Assembly (NCBI GenBank): GCA_028869135.1
Contig: JAGWTC010000026.1
Span: 1-36,916, forward strand
DNA from: Rhodocyclaceae bacterium
GTDB taxonomy: Bacteria; Pseudomonadota; Gammaproteobacteria; Burkholderiales; Rhodocyclaceae
Length of the DNA stretch: 36,916 nt
Reading direction: 5' to 3'
The notes under the pieces are model-generated. The model was not told the DNA's origin and ran no database searches. It was given only the letters and a program-made list of their open reading frames with translations. The position numbers and the translations under genes are program-made. The number at the start of each line of letters is the position of its first letter. Position 1 is the stretch's first letter. Below, in pieces: positions 6,604 to 15,081 of the stretch.

Positions 6604-8580
6604 ATGTCTTCGCATACCCTGCAACTCGCCCTGGTTCTGCTCGCTGCCGCCGTTTTCATGGTAGCGGTGTTTCGCTATCTGAACCTGCCGTCGATCCTGG
6701 GTTATCTGCTGGTCGGCATCGTGGTCGGCCCGCATGCGTTGAACGTCGGGGCGGACAGCGTCGGCGCGCGGCATCTGGCCGAGTTCGGCGTCGTGTTCCT
6801 GATGTTCTCGATCGGCCTTGAATTCTCGCTGGCGCGCCTGTATCGGATGAAGCGGCTGGTGTTCGGACTGGGCTTGGCCCAGGTGTTGGGGACCATGCTG
6901 CTGGCCGCGATGCTCGTCTGGCTCGCGGGCCTGCCCTGGTACTCGGGCTTTGCGCTGGGCGGTGCGCTGTCCATGTCGTCGACTGCGGTGCTGTCCAAGC
7001 TGCTGGCCGAACGTCTGGAGCTCGAATCGACGCACGGCCGCGAGGTCATGGGCGTGCTGCTGTTCCAGGATCTGGCGGTGGTGCCGCTGTTGATTCTGGT
7101 GCCGGCCCTGTCCAGCCCGGCCTCCGAGCTGGCCGAGAAACTGATGTGGGCGGGCTTCAAGGCGGCGATCGTGCTGACGGTGGTCGTCTTCCTCGGCCAG
7201 CGCCTGATGCGCGCCTGGTTCTTCATCGTCGCGCGCACCAAGTCGGCCGAGCTGTTCGTCCTCAATGTGCTGCTGATCACCCTCGGTCTGGCCTTCGTGA
7301 CCGAGCTGGCCGGCCTGTCGCTTGCGCTCGGCGCCTTCCTCGCCGGCATGCTGATCTCCGAGACCGAATACCGCTATCAGGTAGAAGACGACATCAAGCC
7401 TTTTCGCGACGTGCTGCTCGGCTTGTTCTTCATCACCATCGGCACTTATCTGGATTTGCGCGTGGTCGCGGAAAACCTGTTGTGGGTGCTGGGCTTCCTT
7501 GCCCTGCTGATCGGCGCCAAGCTGGGCGTGACCTGGGGCCTGTCGCGCCTGTTCGGCGCCAGCTCGGGCACGGCCTTGCGCAGCGGCTTGTGGCTGTGCG
7601 CCGGCGGTGAGTTTGGTTTCGTGCTGATGGCGCAGATCAGCGAGTCCCAACTGCTGGCTCCGTCGCAGCTGCAGATCGTGCTGGCCGGACTGGTACTTTC
7701 TTTGCTGCTGGCACCCATCATCGTGCATTTCAGCGATCGCATCGTCATGCGCTTCGTCGCCGCCGAATGGCTGTCGCGTTCCATGCAGCTCACCACCCTG
7801 GCCGCCCAGACGCTGGAGGCCACCAAGCATGTGATCGTTTGCGGCTACGGACGGACCGGGCAGCATCTGGTGCGCTTCATGGAAAACGAGGACGTGACGA
7901 TTGTGGCGCTCGACAACGATCCCGAGCGCGTCAGCGTTGCCGCCCAGAAAGGCGAGCCTGCCGTATTCGGTGACTGTTCCCGCCGCGAAACGCTGATTGC
8001 CGCTGGCATCATGCGGGCCGACGTGCTGGTGATCACCTTTGCCGATACCCATGTGGCAATGAAGATACTGCACCATGCGCACGCGCTGCACCCCGAGCTG
8101 CCCGTCGTCGTGCGCACCGCGGAGGAGTCCGATGTCGACAAGCTGGTGTCGGCGGGCGCGGCCGAGGTCGTGCCCGAGGCGCTGGAGTCCGGCATCATGC
8201 TGTCCACCCACGCGCTGGCGCTGCTCGGCGTGCCCATGTCCCGCGTCATCAAGCGTTTGCGCAGCACGCGCGAACAGCATTACACGGTACTCAGGGGCGC
8301 CTTCGTCGGCACGGCCTACGACGAAGGGCCGGCCATGCCCGAGGCCGAGCAGACCCGGCTGCACGCCGTGCGTTTGCCGGCAGAGGCGCATGCCTTGGGC
8401 AAATGCACTGCGGAGATCGATCTGGCCGCAACCGGCGCTGGCCTTTCCGGCGTGCGGCGCCACGGCGGCAAAGGGGTGGTCGGCCCGGATGAGCGCCTGC
8501 AGGTCGGCGATACCGTCCTGCTGATGGGCAGCGAGTCTGCAGTGATTGCGGCGGAAACGCTGTTGTTGACCGGCCAGTAA
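6604..8580 (+). CDS. KefB/KefC-like monovalent cation:proton antiporter (CPA2 family)
   Basis: A 658-residue inner-membrane antiporter. The N-terminal part (about 5-385) is a Na+/H+ exchanger-type membrane domain with about 12 hydrophobic segments. It includes LNLPSILGYLLVGIVVGPH (26-44) and the CPA2 core GVLLFQDLAVVPLL (about 150-163). A TrkA-N/RCK Rossmann domain follows with HVIVCGYGRTGQHLVRF (about 408-424). A TrkA-C domain ends the protein (about 570-655). These exporters release K+ in exchange for H+ and are gated by nucleotide or glutathione adducts, but the exact ligand cannot be read here. A gene of this family next to the kds/lpt cluster is common in Betaproteobacteria. The ATG at 6604 lacks a clear Shine-Dalgarno. 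Confidence 0.9.
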   Translation: MSSHTLQLALVLLAAAVFMVAVFRYLNLPSILGYLLVGIVVGPHALNVGADSVGARHLAEFGVVFLMFSIGLEFSLARLYRMKRLVFGLGLAQVLGTMLLAAMLVWLAGLPWYSGFALGGALSMSSTAVLSKLLAERLELESTHGREVMGVLLFQDLAVVPLLILVPALSSPASELAEKLMWAGFKAAIVLTVVVFLGQRLMRAWFFIVARTKSAELFVLNVLLITLGLAFVTELAGLSLALGAFLAGMLISETEYRYQVEDDIKPFRDVLLGLFFITIGTYLDLRVVAENLLWVLGFLALLIGAKLGVTWGLSRLFGASSGTALRSGLWLCAGGEFGFVLMAQISESQLLAPSQLQIVLAGLVLSLLLAPIIVHFSDRIVMRFVAAEWLSRSMQLTTLAAQTLEATKHVIVCGYGRTGQHLVRFMENEDVTIVALDNDPERVSVAAQKGEPAVFGDCSRRETLIAAGIMRADVLVITFADTHVAMKILHHAHALHPELPVVVRTAEESDVDKLVSAGAAEVVPEALESGIMLSTHALALLGVPMSRVIKRLRSTREQHYTVLRGAFVGTAYDEGPAMPEAEQTRLHAVRLPAEAHALGKCTAEIDLAATGAGLSGVRRHGGKGVVGPDERLQVGDTVLLMGSESAVIAAETLLLTGQ

Positions 8581-8599
8581 AAACCACCGGATCGAGAAC

Positions 8600-8626
8600 A
8601 AAAAAGCCCGCGCAAGCGGGCCTTTT
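8600..8626. terminator. Bidirectional terminator between antiporter and pilin genes
   Basis: GCCCGC (8606-8611) and GCGGGC (8616-8621) enclose a GCAA tetraloop. A-rich sequence precedes the stem and CTTTT follows it, so it can act on both strands between the convergent genes ending at 8580 and 8646. Confidence 0.8.
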
Positions 8627-8645
8627 CAATCAGGTGAGGTTTGGC

Positions 8646-9299
8646 TCAGAAGACGTTCTTGCAGATCACATAAATGGAGCCATCGTCGACATAAGTCTGG
8701 GTCGTTGACGCCAGATCGGTAGGAACGTCGGTTGGTGCGGTGCCTTCCTTCATGCCGCGAACGTTGCCGGTCGCGGCACTGCCGTCGTCGAACTTGGCAT
8801 CGACCGCCTGCGCGATCTTGCCCGGCAGACTGCCGGTGCAGACGACCAGCCCCTTGAGGCTCAGGCCGTTTACCTGGACACCCATGATGCCGCCGGCCGC
8901 ATTGATCGGCTGGGCTTCGGCACCTGCCTTGGTGCTGGTGTCGCCGGTGATCAGGCCCGACAGGCGCAGGTGCGCCCAGAACTGGCGATTTTCCGAGTCG
9001 GCCGCGGTGGCGTTGTAGCCGGTGCCGGCTGTGCCGATGACATTATTGCTGTCGCCGTTCTTTGCGACGGTATTGCCCCAGCGCGTTTCCGCACCGTTGT
9101 CGTCGCCCGGCAGGCGCTTGTAGCGATCCTGATAGGCATACACCGCGACCGACACGCCGTTCATGTCGTTGGCGATATTCTTGATCTTGGCCTGGTTGAT
9201 CAGTTCCTGGCCTTTCAACACGCCGCCGAGCAGCAGGCCGATAATGACCAGAACGATGGCGATTTCGATCAGCGTGAAACCGCGTTGCTGCTGTCGCAT
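8646..9299 (-). CDS. Type IV prepilin (MSHA/type II-like pilin), candidate structural pilin
   Basis: A 217-residue prepilin. The leader MRQQQRG ends at a prepilin-peptidase site (G7|F8) followed by FTLIEIAIVLVIIGLLLGG, with the conserved Glu at mature position 5. After the N-terminal helix comes VYAYQDRYKRLPGDDNG (about 55-71), a segment found in a widespread family of betaproteobacterial pilins. Two Cys near the C-terminus (VVCTGS and VICKNVF) could form the D-region disulfide loop. ATG 9299 is supported by AAGGAGAG just upstream; the frame extends to 9440 without a plausible leader. It is the last gene of the minus-strand msh-type cluster, 230 bases after the cyclase gene, and might be expressed separately. 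Major versus minor pilin is undecided. Confidence 0.85.
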   Translation of the reverse strand: MRQQQRGFTLIEIAIVLVIIGLLLGGVLKGQELINQAKIKNIANDMNGVSVAVYAYQDRYKRLPGDDNGAETRWGNTVAKNGDSNNVIGTAGTGYNATAADSENRQFWAHLRLSGLITGDTSTKAGAEAQPINAAGGIMGVQVNGLSLKGLVVCTGSLPGKIAQAVDAKFDDGSAATGNVRGMKEGTAPTDVPTDLASTTQTYVDDGSIYVICKNVF

Positions 9300-9529
9300 G
9301 GCGACTCTCCTTGATTGAGCCTGAGGGCTCTTTAATGGAAGTGGCAGAAAGGATAGCAGATGTGATCTTTCATCTCGCTCTCCGTCGCGCACTTTTCTTG
9401 CGCATTCGACAATTATGCAACAGGAATAAACCTCTTTCATCCAGCGCCTGTAAGGTGAAAGAAAGTTTTTGCCCTGGCAGGGTTGCGAATTTGCAAAATA
9501 TGAATAATCGTTCCGGTTTTAGGGCGGGT
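9300..9529. other. 230-base intergenic region upstream of the pilin gene
   Basis: Nothing coding is supported. It contains a small 5-bp hairpin (GAGCC 9317-9321, GGCTC 9326-9330) near the pilin ribosome binding site. On the minus strand a CATAAT box appears (complement at about 9412-9417) without a convincing -35. Its length suggests that the pilin has its own promoter, but none can be assigned with confidence. Confidence 0.4.
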
Positions 9530-10819
9530 CTAATTGTGTTGCGGGACGGTGCTTTTCCCGTCGAGCAATTCGTATAGCGGCGTAGAGCCGCGACCACGCA
9601 GCACGCTTTCGGTCGGCGCTGCGAAGATGAACTCCGCGTCCCCGAGAATGCGGCGGGTTTCGGGGTCGCACAGAATCTGGCTGGCGCCGGCCTCTTCGGT
9701 GATGCGGCTGGCCAGATTGACGGTATCTCCCCACAGATCGTAGACAAATTTGTGCTTGCCCAGGACGCCGGCGATGACAGGCCCGGTGGCAATGCCGATA
9801 TGCAGTTCAAGCCCGATCGGGTTGACGTCCGCGTTGTTTCGCAACAGGGCGCGCATCTCGACCGCCAGCGCGGCCATGGCATGCACATGTCGGGCCGTTT
9901 CCAGATTGAGTCCACCTGCCACCATGTAGGCGTCGCCGATGGTCTTGATCTTTTCCAGACCGTGCCGCTCGGCCAGGTCGTCGAATGCCGAAAATACCCG
10001 ATTGAGCAGCGAGAATACTTCGTGGGGCTGAAGATGGGCGGCCACCTGCGTGTAGCTGACGATATCGGCAAACATGACGCTGGCATAGTCGAAGCCGTCG
10101 GCGATGATGTCGTCTTCACTGTCCTTGAGGCGCGCCGCCACCGGCGCGGGCAGGATGTTGAGCAGCAGGCTCTCGGAGCGACGCTGTTCGCGGATGAGCT
10201 GCATATGGGCGTCGGCGAGGCGTGTGCTGACCTTTTCCTGTTCCAGAATCGAATAGCGCAGCAGAATGAAGATAATCGAGGCGACCGCGATGAAGTTGAG
10301 GGCGAAGAAGCCGATGCTGATGCGCATCGGTATGTCGGGCCCCTGGCTGATGAGCGGAACCAGGTCGCCGAGACCGGACAGCAGCGTCAATCCGACCCAG
10401 GCCAGAAACCAGCCCAGGGATTCCCGCGTGCCCAGGCAGACCATCGCGCCGAAGGGCCCGAGCAGGCCCCAGAGTATGACCCCGCTGGAATTGATGAAGT
10501 CGCCGATCGCCCATTGCAAGACAAAGGGCGCGAGCAGGAAGAGGCTCAACTGGATGGCGCGGAAGCGCGGGAAGTTGCCGGTGCGGATGTAGATGACCAG
10601 ATTGCCGGTCAGCAGCAACTGGTAGACGAAGGGCAGGGTGCTGGACAGACTGGTGCCGAAGGCACCGTAGATGATCAGCCATAGCGCCGAGGTGATGCTG
10701 ATGAGGCCGGTGGCGAAGACCAGCAGCGTCTTGTTGAGCCGCTCGCGTTCGTCGTCGTCGGGCCTGATCCCTGCCTGCCTGAGGCGTGCCAGGAAACCAT
10801 CGGTGAGCGTCGTATTCAT
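9530..10819 (-). CDS. Membrane-anchored class III adenylate cyclase
   Basis: A 429-residue protein. The N-terminal half has about five or six hydrophobic segments (residues about 30-215) forming a membrane sensor region of unknown ligand. A helical linker follows, with LLLNILPAPVAARLK, the linker motif seen before many class III cyclase domains. The catalytic domain (about 240-420) has VMFADIVSYT (first metal Asp, about 248-257), EKIKTIGDAYMVAGG (Lys for adenine and second metal Asp) and YDLWGDTVNLASRI (Asp for adenine plus transition-state Asn and Arg). The Lys/Asp pair predicts ATP rather than GTP as substrate. All catalytic residues are present, so it should make cAMP. It lies between pseudopilin and pilin genes on the same strand, suggesting a signalling link with the pilus (inference). 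Start ATG 10819. Confidence 0.9.
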   Translation of the reverse strand: MNTTLTDGFLARLRQAGIRPDDDERERLNKTLLVFATGLISITSALWLIIYGAFGTSLSSTLPFVYQLLLTGNLVIYIRTGNFPRFRAIQLSLFLLAPFVLQWAIGDFINSSGVILWGLLGPFGAMVCLGTRESLGWFLAWVGLTLLSGLGDLVPLISQGPDIPMRISIGFFALNFIAVASIIFILLRYSILEQEKVSTRLADAHMQLIREQRRSESLLLNILPAPVAARLKDSEDDIIADGFDYASVMFADIVSYTQVAAHLQPHEVFSLLNRVFSAFDDLAERHGLEKIKTIGDAYMVAGGLNLETARHVHAMAALAVEMRALLRNNADVNPIGLELHIGIATGPVIAGVLGKHKFVYDLWGDTVNLASRITEEAGASQILCDPETRRILGDAEFIFAAPTESVLRGRGSTPLYELLDGKSTVPQHN

Positions 10820-10886
10820 TGTGGCGTTCTGTGGCGGTTGCGTAGGGGCGATTGTTTCGTGCTGGGCGTGCGGGGCATGATTGCGG

Positions 10887-11612
10887 TCAGGGTAGTTTAC
10901 CTGCCGTCACCATGCGGTTGAAGAGAACCGCGGCCGGCAGCCAGACGACGATATCGTCAAAGTCGTTCTGCACCGGTGCATGCATGACGAACCAGTCATC
11001 GTTGCTGCTGTCCGCGTCGCTGCCGTCTGCGTTGGCAAGCTCGTCTGCCGTGGTCGGCGCGGCATTCAGGCCGCCGGAGACGTTGAGTGCGCCGAACCCG
11101 TTGGGGCCGTGCGAGAGCAGAACCAGCGGCAGGCCGGTGGCGACGGTTTTTCGGGTGCCGCTGTCGGACGAATCGTAGACCGTGAGTGCGTTAGAACTGG
11201 TGGGGGTGCTGAGGGAAAAGCCCGTATTAACGTCGGCGAAGCGATTGAGCACCCGGTAATGCAGGCGGTTGCCCCAGGCGTCGGTGGCCTGCAGGCCGAG
11301 GTCGCTCCAGGGCAGGGCGCCTTCGGCGCTGTTGGCAGCAGAGCATTTCAAGGTAGCGGCAATCCTGTCTTCCTTGCCGTCGTTATTGATATCCGGGCAC
11401 GGCAAATACGGCTTGCCGTCGGCGGCGGCGTGGGTCATGGCGTAGCCGAGCAGCGCCTCGCGGGCTTCGGCAAGCTGCTGCCGGGTGTCGTTGTAGTTCT
11501 TCTGCTCCATCTGCGCCGACAGCGGCATCAGCAGACCGCCGAGCAGCAGCGTCACGATGACCAGCGCGACGGCCAGTTCGACGAGGGTGAAGCCGCCGGT
11601 ATCGCGCTTCAT
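10887..11612 (-). CDS. Pseudopilin with canonical prepilin leader (LPCPD-type family)
   Basis: A 241-residue prepilin-like protein. The short leader MKRDTGG is followed by FTLVELAVALVIVTLLLGG with Glu at mature position 5. Next is a helix with QQLAEAREALLGYAM, then KPYLPCPDINNDGKED, ALPWSDLGL, DAWGNRLHYRVLNRFAD and a C-terminal segment ending near DDIVVWLPAAVLFNRM. The same block order occurs in the preceding gene, so the two are paralogues. ATG 11612 gives a normal leader and an ATGA overlap with the upstream stop; an ATG at 11633 would add seven residues. Probable role: minor pilin of the pilus assembled by the adjacent Msh proteins. Equivalence to a specific MshB/C/D/O is not claimed. Confidence 0.8.
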   Translation of the reverse strand: MKRDTGGFTLVELAVALVIVTLLLGGLLMPLSAQMEQKNYNDTRQQLAEAREALLGYAMTHAAADGKPYLPCPDINNDGKEDRIAATLKCSAANSAEGALPWSDLGLQATDAWGNRLHYRVLNRFADVNTGFSLSTPTSSNALTVYDSSDSGTRKTVATGLPLVLLSHGPNGFGALNVSGGLNAAPTTADELANADGSDADSSNDDWFVMHAPVQNDFDDIVVWLPAAVLFNRMVTAGKLP

Positions 11613-12538
11613 GGGCAAGGCTGGAGCGTGCATGGTTTGACAAGAAGCGTTTGGGGGCCAAACATCAGGAGGGCACCGTTCGAGGTTCTGGCGTAACCGA
11701 CAGGCAGCGACCACCAGCCATTGCTGTTGATCCAGCCTGATGCAGCCGGGTCGATGGACAGGCTGCCGGGGTCCAGTTGCGCGGGAAAGTTGCCAGTCTG
11801 TGCATAGTAGTGCCGCAGGCCGTAGCGCGGCGGTTCCGTCCCTGGCGTTTGACCATTTACATTCGGCCCTGCTATTTCAGCCAGCACCCGCCTGGCCACC
11901 GGCGCGGTCAGCTCGGCGACGCTGACGCCTATCGCCCGGTCGTTGCCGTCGACCGGATTGGTGAAGAAGGCCAGGTCGCCGTCCGCATTGCCGCCGTCGA
12001 GATAGTCGGACGCGAGCGGCGGTGCCGCTGCGGTCGGGATCGGGCGGCCCTGATTGGCGAGCGGCGGGCCCGGGGCAATGATGATGGCGGCAAGATTGCC
12101 CTGCCCGTTCAGGGTGAGCTTGCCGACGCTGGCGCTATTGATCGGCGCCTGGCGAAAATTGGGCGCCAGCACATACCAGAGCTGTTCGCCGGTTCCATCC
12201 GCTTGCTGCGGCAGCGTGAGCGTGCGCCAGGGCAGGCGGCCGATATGCATGTCGGCATTAGTGCATGAACCCGCACTCCCTTCTGTGGAGAGCCCGATCC
12301 TGCTTATATCTTCGGGACAGGGCAGCCGGCCAGGCAGGCTATCGGTTGTCAGCGCGCTTGCGATCAGGGCTTCTTTCGCTTCCTGAAGCGCCTGCATGGT
12401 GCGGGCATCCTGCGCTGCCCGCGATCGGGTGCCGCTCAAGGTCTGCATCAGTCCTAAGATCAGGCCGACCGTCAACAGGCTGAGCAGGACCAGGATATAG
12501 CCGCCCTGCCGGCCGGGAAGACTAGCGCCGGCCCGCAC
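11609..12538 (-). CDS. Pseudopilin-like protein lacking the Glu5 residue, paralogue of the next gene
   Basis: A 309-residue protein from the preferred GTG start at 12538, which has GGGAG six bases upstream. In-frame ATGs at 12562, 12574 and 12625 lie inside mshK and lack a well-spaced site. The N-terminus reads RQGGYILVLLSLLTVG, a pilin-like hydrophobic helix after Gly-Gly but with Leu instead of Glu at position 5 if cleaved before Tyr. It then carries QALQEAKEALIASAL, LPGRLPCPEDISR, GRLPWRTLTL and GEQLWYVLAPNFRQ, matching the block order of the downstream pseudopilin. Tip pseudopilins such as GspK also lack Glu5, so a tip or initiation role is possible (inference). It overlaps mshK by 17 bases and the next gene by ATGA. 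Confidence 0.7.
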   Translation of the reverse strand: MRAGASLPGRQGGYILVLLSLLTVGLILGLMQTLSGTRSRAAQDARTMQALQEAKEALIASALTTDSLPGRLPCPEDISRIGLSTEGSAGSCTNADMHIGRLPWRTLTLPQQADGTGEQLWYVLAPNFRQAPINSASVGKLTLNGQGNLAAIIIAPGPPLANQGRPIPTAAAPPLASDYLDGGNADGDLAFFTNPVDGNDRAIGVSVAELTAPVARRVLAEIAGPNVNGQTPGTEPPRYGLRHYYAQTGNFPAQLDPGSLSIDPAASGWINSNGWWSLPVGYARTSNGALLMFGPQTLLVKPCTLQPCP

Positions 12539-12938
12539 CGACCGCTCCCGGCGCGACGACATCCTTGCGCTCATGCGTTTTGCGATTGATGGATTCGCCC
12601 ACCTTGAGGCGGGCGCCTTCTGCATTGTCGAGCTTCAGCTCGGCCGCACCGGGACGACTTTTCTCCAGGCGTACGGCCTTGTCGGCGTCCGTCTGCAGGC
12701 GCCGATTGATCCATACGCTGTTGCGGCCGCTGCTGCGCTGGACCACACCGTCGAGCTGCAGGGTTTCGCCGTCCGGTTCGTCGCCGGTCTCGGGCTGGTT
12801 GAAGTCGCGCTGACGATCGAGTGCCTGGCGTTTTTCCGGCGTCAGGAACAGTCTGCCCAGCGAGGATTCCGGCTCGGCGCCGTGCGCAGCGGGCAGCGCG
12901 TACAGGCAGGCGATCAGGATCGGGCCGATGCGCTTCAT
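12522..12938 (-). CDS. MshK-like pilus biogenesis protein
   Basis: A 138-residue exported protein with a signal peptide (MKRIGPILIACLYALPAAHG, cleavage near residue 20). The mature part has SSLGRLFLTPEKRQALD (about 25-41), a segment typical of small MshK/PilP-like proteins, then LDGVVQRSSGRNSVWINRR (about 62-80) and a basic C-terminus. MshK-type proteins are thought to be periplasmic partners linking inner-membrane MshIJ to the secretin MshL. Assignment comes mainly from position and size, since sequence conservation in this family is low. Start ATG 12938 overlaps the mshJ stop (ATGA). Confidence 0.65.
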   Translation of the reverse strand: MKRIGPILIACLYALPAAHGAEPESSLGRLFLTPEKRQALDRQRDFNQPETGDEPDGETLQLDGVVQRSSGRNSVWINRRLQTDADKAVRLEKSRPGAAELKLDNAEGARLKVGESINRKTHERKDVVAPGAVGAGRR

Positions 12939-13546
12939 TTATGCTCACCTTCGGGCGCCAGTGTGATCCAGTCCATCCGGCAATCGGCAAGGAGATTGGG
13001 ATGTCGGCCGCCGCCAGCCTGCACTTCCGGCATGGTGTTGCGCTGCAGCTTGCAACTGTGCAAACGGACAAAGGCCGACGCTCCGGTCTGCACATCGCCG
13101 AGAAAGCGCAGCAGGTCGCCTTCATGCAGCAGCGGAATTTGCACCCGCACCGAGCTGCTCATGAAGCGATAGCCGGTGCCGGACTGATTCCCGGGCCATG
13201 GCTGGCGTGGCAGGATTTCGTATTCGAGCCCAAGCAGCTTGCGCTCGCGCTGGCTGTTGCGCATCAGCTCGACCCAGTCCAGACGCTGTTCCGCACCGAT
13301 GATGCCGCGTGCGCGCAGCGTTTCATAGGCAGCGATCTTGGCACGGATGTCCTGTTCCTCGTTTTGCAACCGCTGCACGGCGTTGCGGCTGTTGGCGGCA
13401 GCCAGCTCGGCTGCCGCTGCTTGCCGTTCAGCGCCTTGTACGAGGTGGCGGGCAAAGAGCCCTGCCACCAGAGCGGTCAGCAAGGCCAACGCCAGCAGAA
13501 GCAGGGGCCAGCGCAGCAGGCGAAGTTCGGCGCGGAGCTGGTTCAT
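12935..13546 (-). CDS. MshJ/PilO-like inner-membrane pilus assembly protein
   Basis: A 203-residue bitopic protein. A transmembrane helix (about 13-32, WPLLLLALALLTALVAGLFA) is followed by an Ala/Gln-rich coiled coil (about 36-75) and a periplasmic domain. This is the architecture of PilO, GspM and MshJ, which together with PilN/GspL/MshI form the inner-membrane platform connecting assembly ATPase and secretin. The periplasmic part contains LDWVELMRNSQRERKL and two Cys (SCKLQ and DCRMD) that could pair. It sits between mshI and mshK with 4-base ATGA overlaps on both sides. The name rests on architecture and gene order. Confidence 0.7.
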   Translation of the reverse strand: MNQLRAELRLLRWPLLLLALALLTALVAGLFARHLVQGAERQAAAAELAAANSRNAVQRLQNEEQDIRAKIAAYETLRARGIIGAEQRLDWVELMRNSQRERKLLGLEYEILPRQPWPGNQSGTGYRFMSSSVRVQIPLLHEGDLLRFLGDVQTGASAFVRLHSCKLQRNTMPEVQAGGGRHPNLLADCRMDWITLAPEGEHK

Positions 13547-15075
13547 GCGCCCACCTTGCGCCAGTAGCGAACCGAGAAGCGCAGCATTTCGCGGCCGGCA
13601 TAGGCTTCGCTGCTGCCTTTGAGGGCTTTGCTCGAATCGGTGTCGAAAGGCTGCTGCAGGATGCGCGCATTGTCGCTGGCGTCGCGCCGGAGGTCGGCGA
13701 CAAAGCGCTCAACGGTTTCGTTCTGTGCGCGCCGGTCGGGCCCCAGGCTGGCCGGCATTTGCAATTCGATATCCATCGCCAGCCAAAGCGTGCCGGAGGC
13801 AGGGTCGGTACCGGCCGCACTCGTGCTGTCCTCCGGGTTGGCAGCCAGGCGCCAGTCCAGCGATTGCAGCTCCAGCAAGGGATTCTTCTGCAGGGCCGCA
13901 CTCAAGGGCTGCAGGGTGTCGGCCAGGTCCGGCGTGCCGGCTTGCAGGCTTTGCCATGCGTCGATCAACTGTCGCAGTTGTTCCGGGCTGATCGGAATCG
14001 ACGGCAGCGATTGAACAAGGCTGTCATAGCGCTGCCGGCTTTGTTCGGTCGCCCGCACGGCTTCATCTTCGCGCTGGTGGTCGCGCCAGATCGAGAAGGT
14101 TGCGGCAATCGCAAAGAGGCAGGCCAGCGAGAACGCTGCCAGCGTGCCCTGCATGATCATGCGCCGCCAGCGCCAGCGACGATAGTTGAGGCGGGCCTCG
14201 TCGTTGCCGAACTGGACCGGCGTGCGCTGTCGGGCGAGCAGATGGACCAGCAGCGCATCGGTCGTGGAGTCCTCCTGCGGCGTGCGCAGTTGCCAGGCGC
14301 GCGCCACCTGAAACAGATCGCCGAAGCTGAAGCCGAGCTCGTCCGTATCGGCGCATGCCTGGCGCAGCAGCTCGAAGTGGGCGGGGTTTGCCAGACACAG
14401 GACCGGCACCTTGTTGCCGCGGGCGAGCAGACGCTGGCCGACCAGATATTGGTAGATGCGAACCGCTTCGCCATAGATATTGGTCGCCGCCTCCTCTATG
14501 TCTCCGCTGCTCAGCGGCTTGAGGCGCGAGAAGCGCAATTGCCCGTGTTCGAAATAGCTCTGACGCAGACCGCCGCCCCCGAGCGTGATGAGGATCAGGC
14601 GAGGCTCCGCGGTGGCGGCGGAGTTCAGGACGGCCGGCAACAGCAGGGCCGGTGAATGGATGCCGGCGACGGCCACGCCCGCATCGCGCATGGCGTTCAG
14701 CCAGGGATCAAGCGCCTGCGGTCGGGTCAGTGCCGCGAACAGAAAGTGTTCGTCGCGCCGTCCCTGCTTTTCGCGGCCGAGCGAACGCACCAGGCTGTAC
14801 GGCGTGCCGAAGAAGTATTGATTGAGTTTGCGCCGAAGCAGTGCCTGACGGTCGCGGCCGGTGACGTGCGGCAGGGACTCCTGCTGAAATCCCTCGTCGG
14901 GCAGATCGACGAGAAGATGGAACAGCGTATCCAGCTTGCCGTCCAGCCATGCCCGGAAATCGGCCTGGCCGGCTTCGCTGACCGCGAAGTCGCGCTCCCT
15001 GTGCGTGCCATTGTTCTGCCACTGCCAGACCGACAGGCTTTGCGTGGTGAGAATGAGGGTTCGGCGTTCCGGCAT
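13543..15075 (-). CDS. MshI-type protein, PilM-like plus PilN-like regions in one chain
   Basis: A 510-residue protein resembling a PilM-PilN (GspL-like) fusion. Residues 1-290 are cytoplasmic and look like a diverged actin-like domain (LILITLGGGGLRQSYFEHG about 181-199; IYQYLVGQRLLARG). One transmembrane helix spans about 307-327 (IMQGTLAAFSLACLFAIAATF). A coiled coil and a periplasmic ferredoxin-like region follow (about 330-510). In type IV pili PilM recruits the ATPase and PilN joins PilO/MshJ; MshI proteins combine these roles. It follows mshG after 6 bases and overlaps mshJ by 4. The start ATG 15075 gives MPERRTLILTTQ. The family name is from context plus architecture. Confidence 0.72.
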   Translation of the reverse strand: MPERRTLILTTQSLSVWQWQNNGTHRERDFAVSEAGQADFRAWLDGKLDTLFHLLVDLPDEGFQQESLPHVTGRDRQALLRRKLNQYFFGTPYSLVRSLGREKQGRRDEHFLFAALTRPQALDPWLNAMRDAGVAVAGIHSPALLLPAVLNSAATAEPRLILITLGGGGLRQSYFEHGQLRFSRLKPLSSGDIEEAATNIYGEAVRIYQYLVGQRLLARGNKVPVLCLANPAHFELLRQACADTDELGFSFGDLFQVARAWQLRTPQEDSTTDALLVHLLARQRTPVQFGNDEARLNYRRWRWRRMIMQGTLAAFSLACLFAIAATFSIWRDHQREDEAVRATEQSRQRYDSLVQSLPSIPISPEQLRQLIDAWQSLQAGTPDLADTLQPLSAALQKNPLLELQSLDWRLAANPEDSTSAAGTDPASGTLWLAMDIELQMPASLGPDRRAQNETVERFVADLRRDASDNARILQQPFDTDSSKALKGSSEAYAGREMLRFSVRYWRKVGA

Positions 15076-15081
15076 GGAGAC

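Noticed and set aside
6568-8601. A 677-codon open frame on the minus strand opposite the antiporter gene
   Set aside because: It is Gln/His/Arg-rich without recognisable motifs and fully antisense to a clear KefB/C-like gene; GC-rich codon bias keeps antisense frames open.
9480-9495. GG-N10-GC pattern resembling a sigma54 promoter
   Set aside because: It faces the plus strand, where no gene follows, and matches the TGGCAC part of the consensus poorly.
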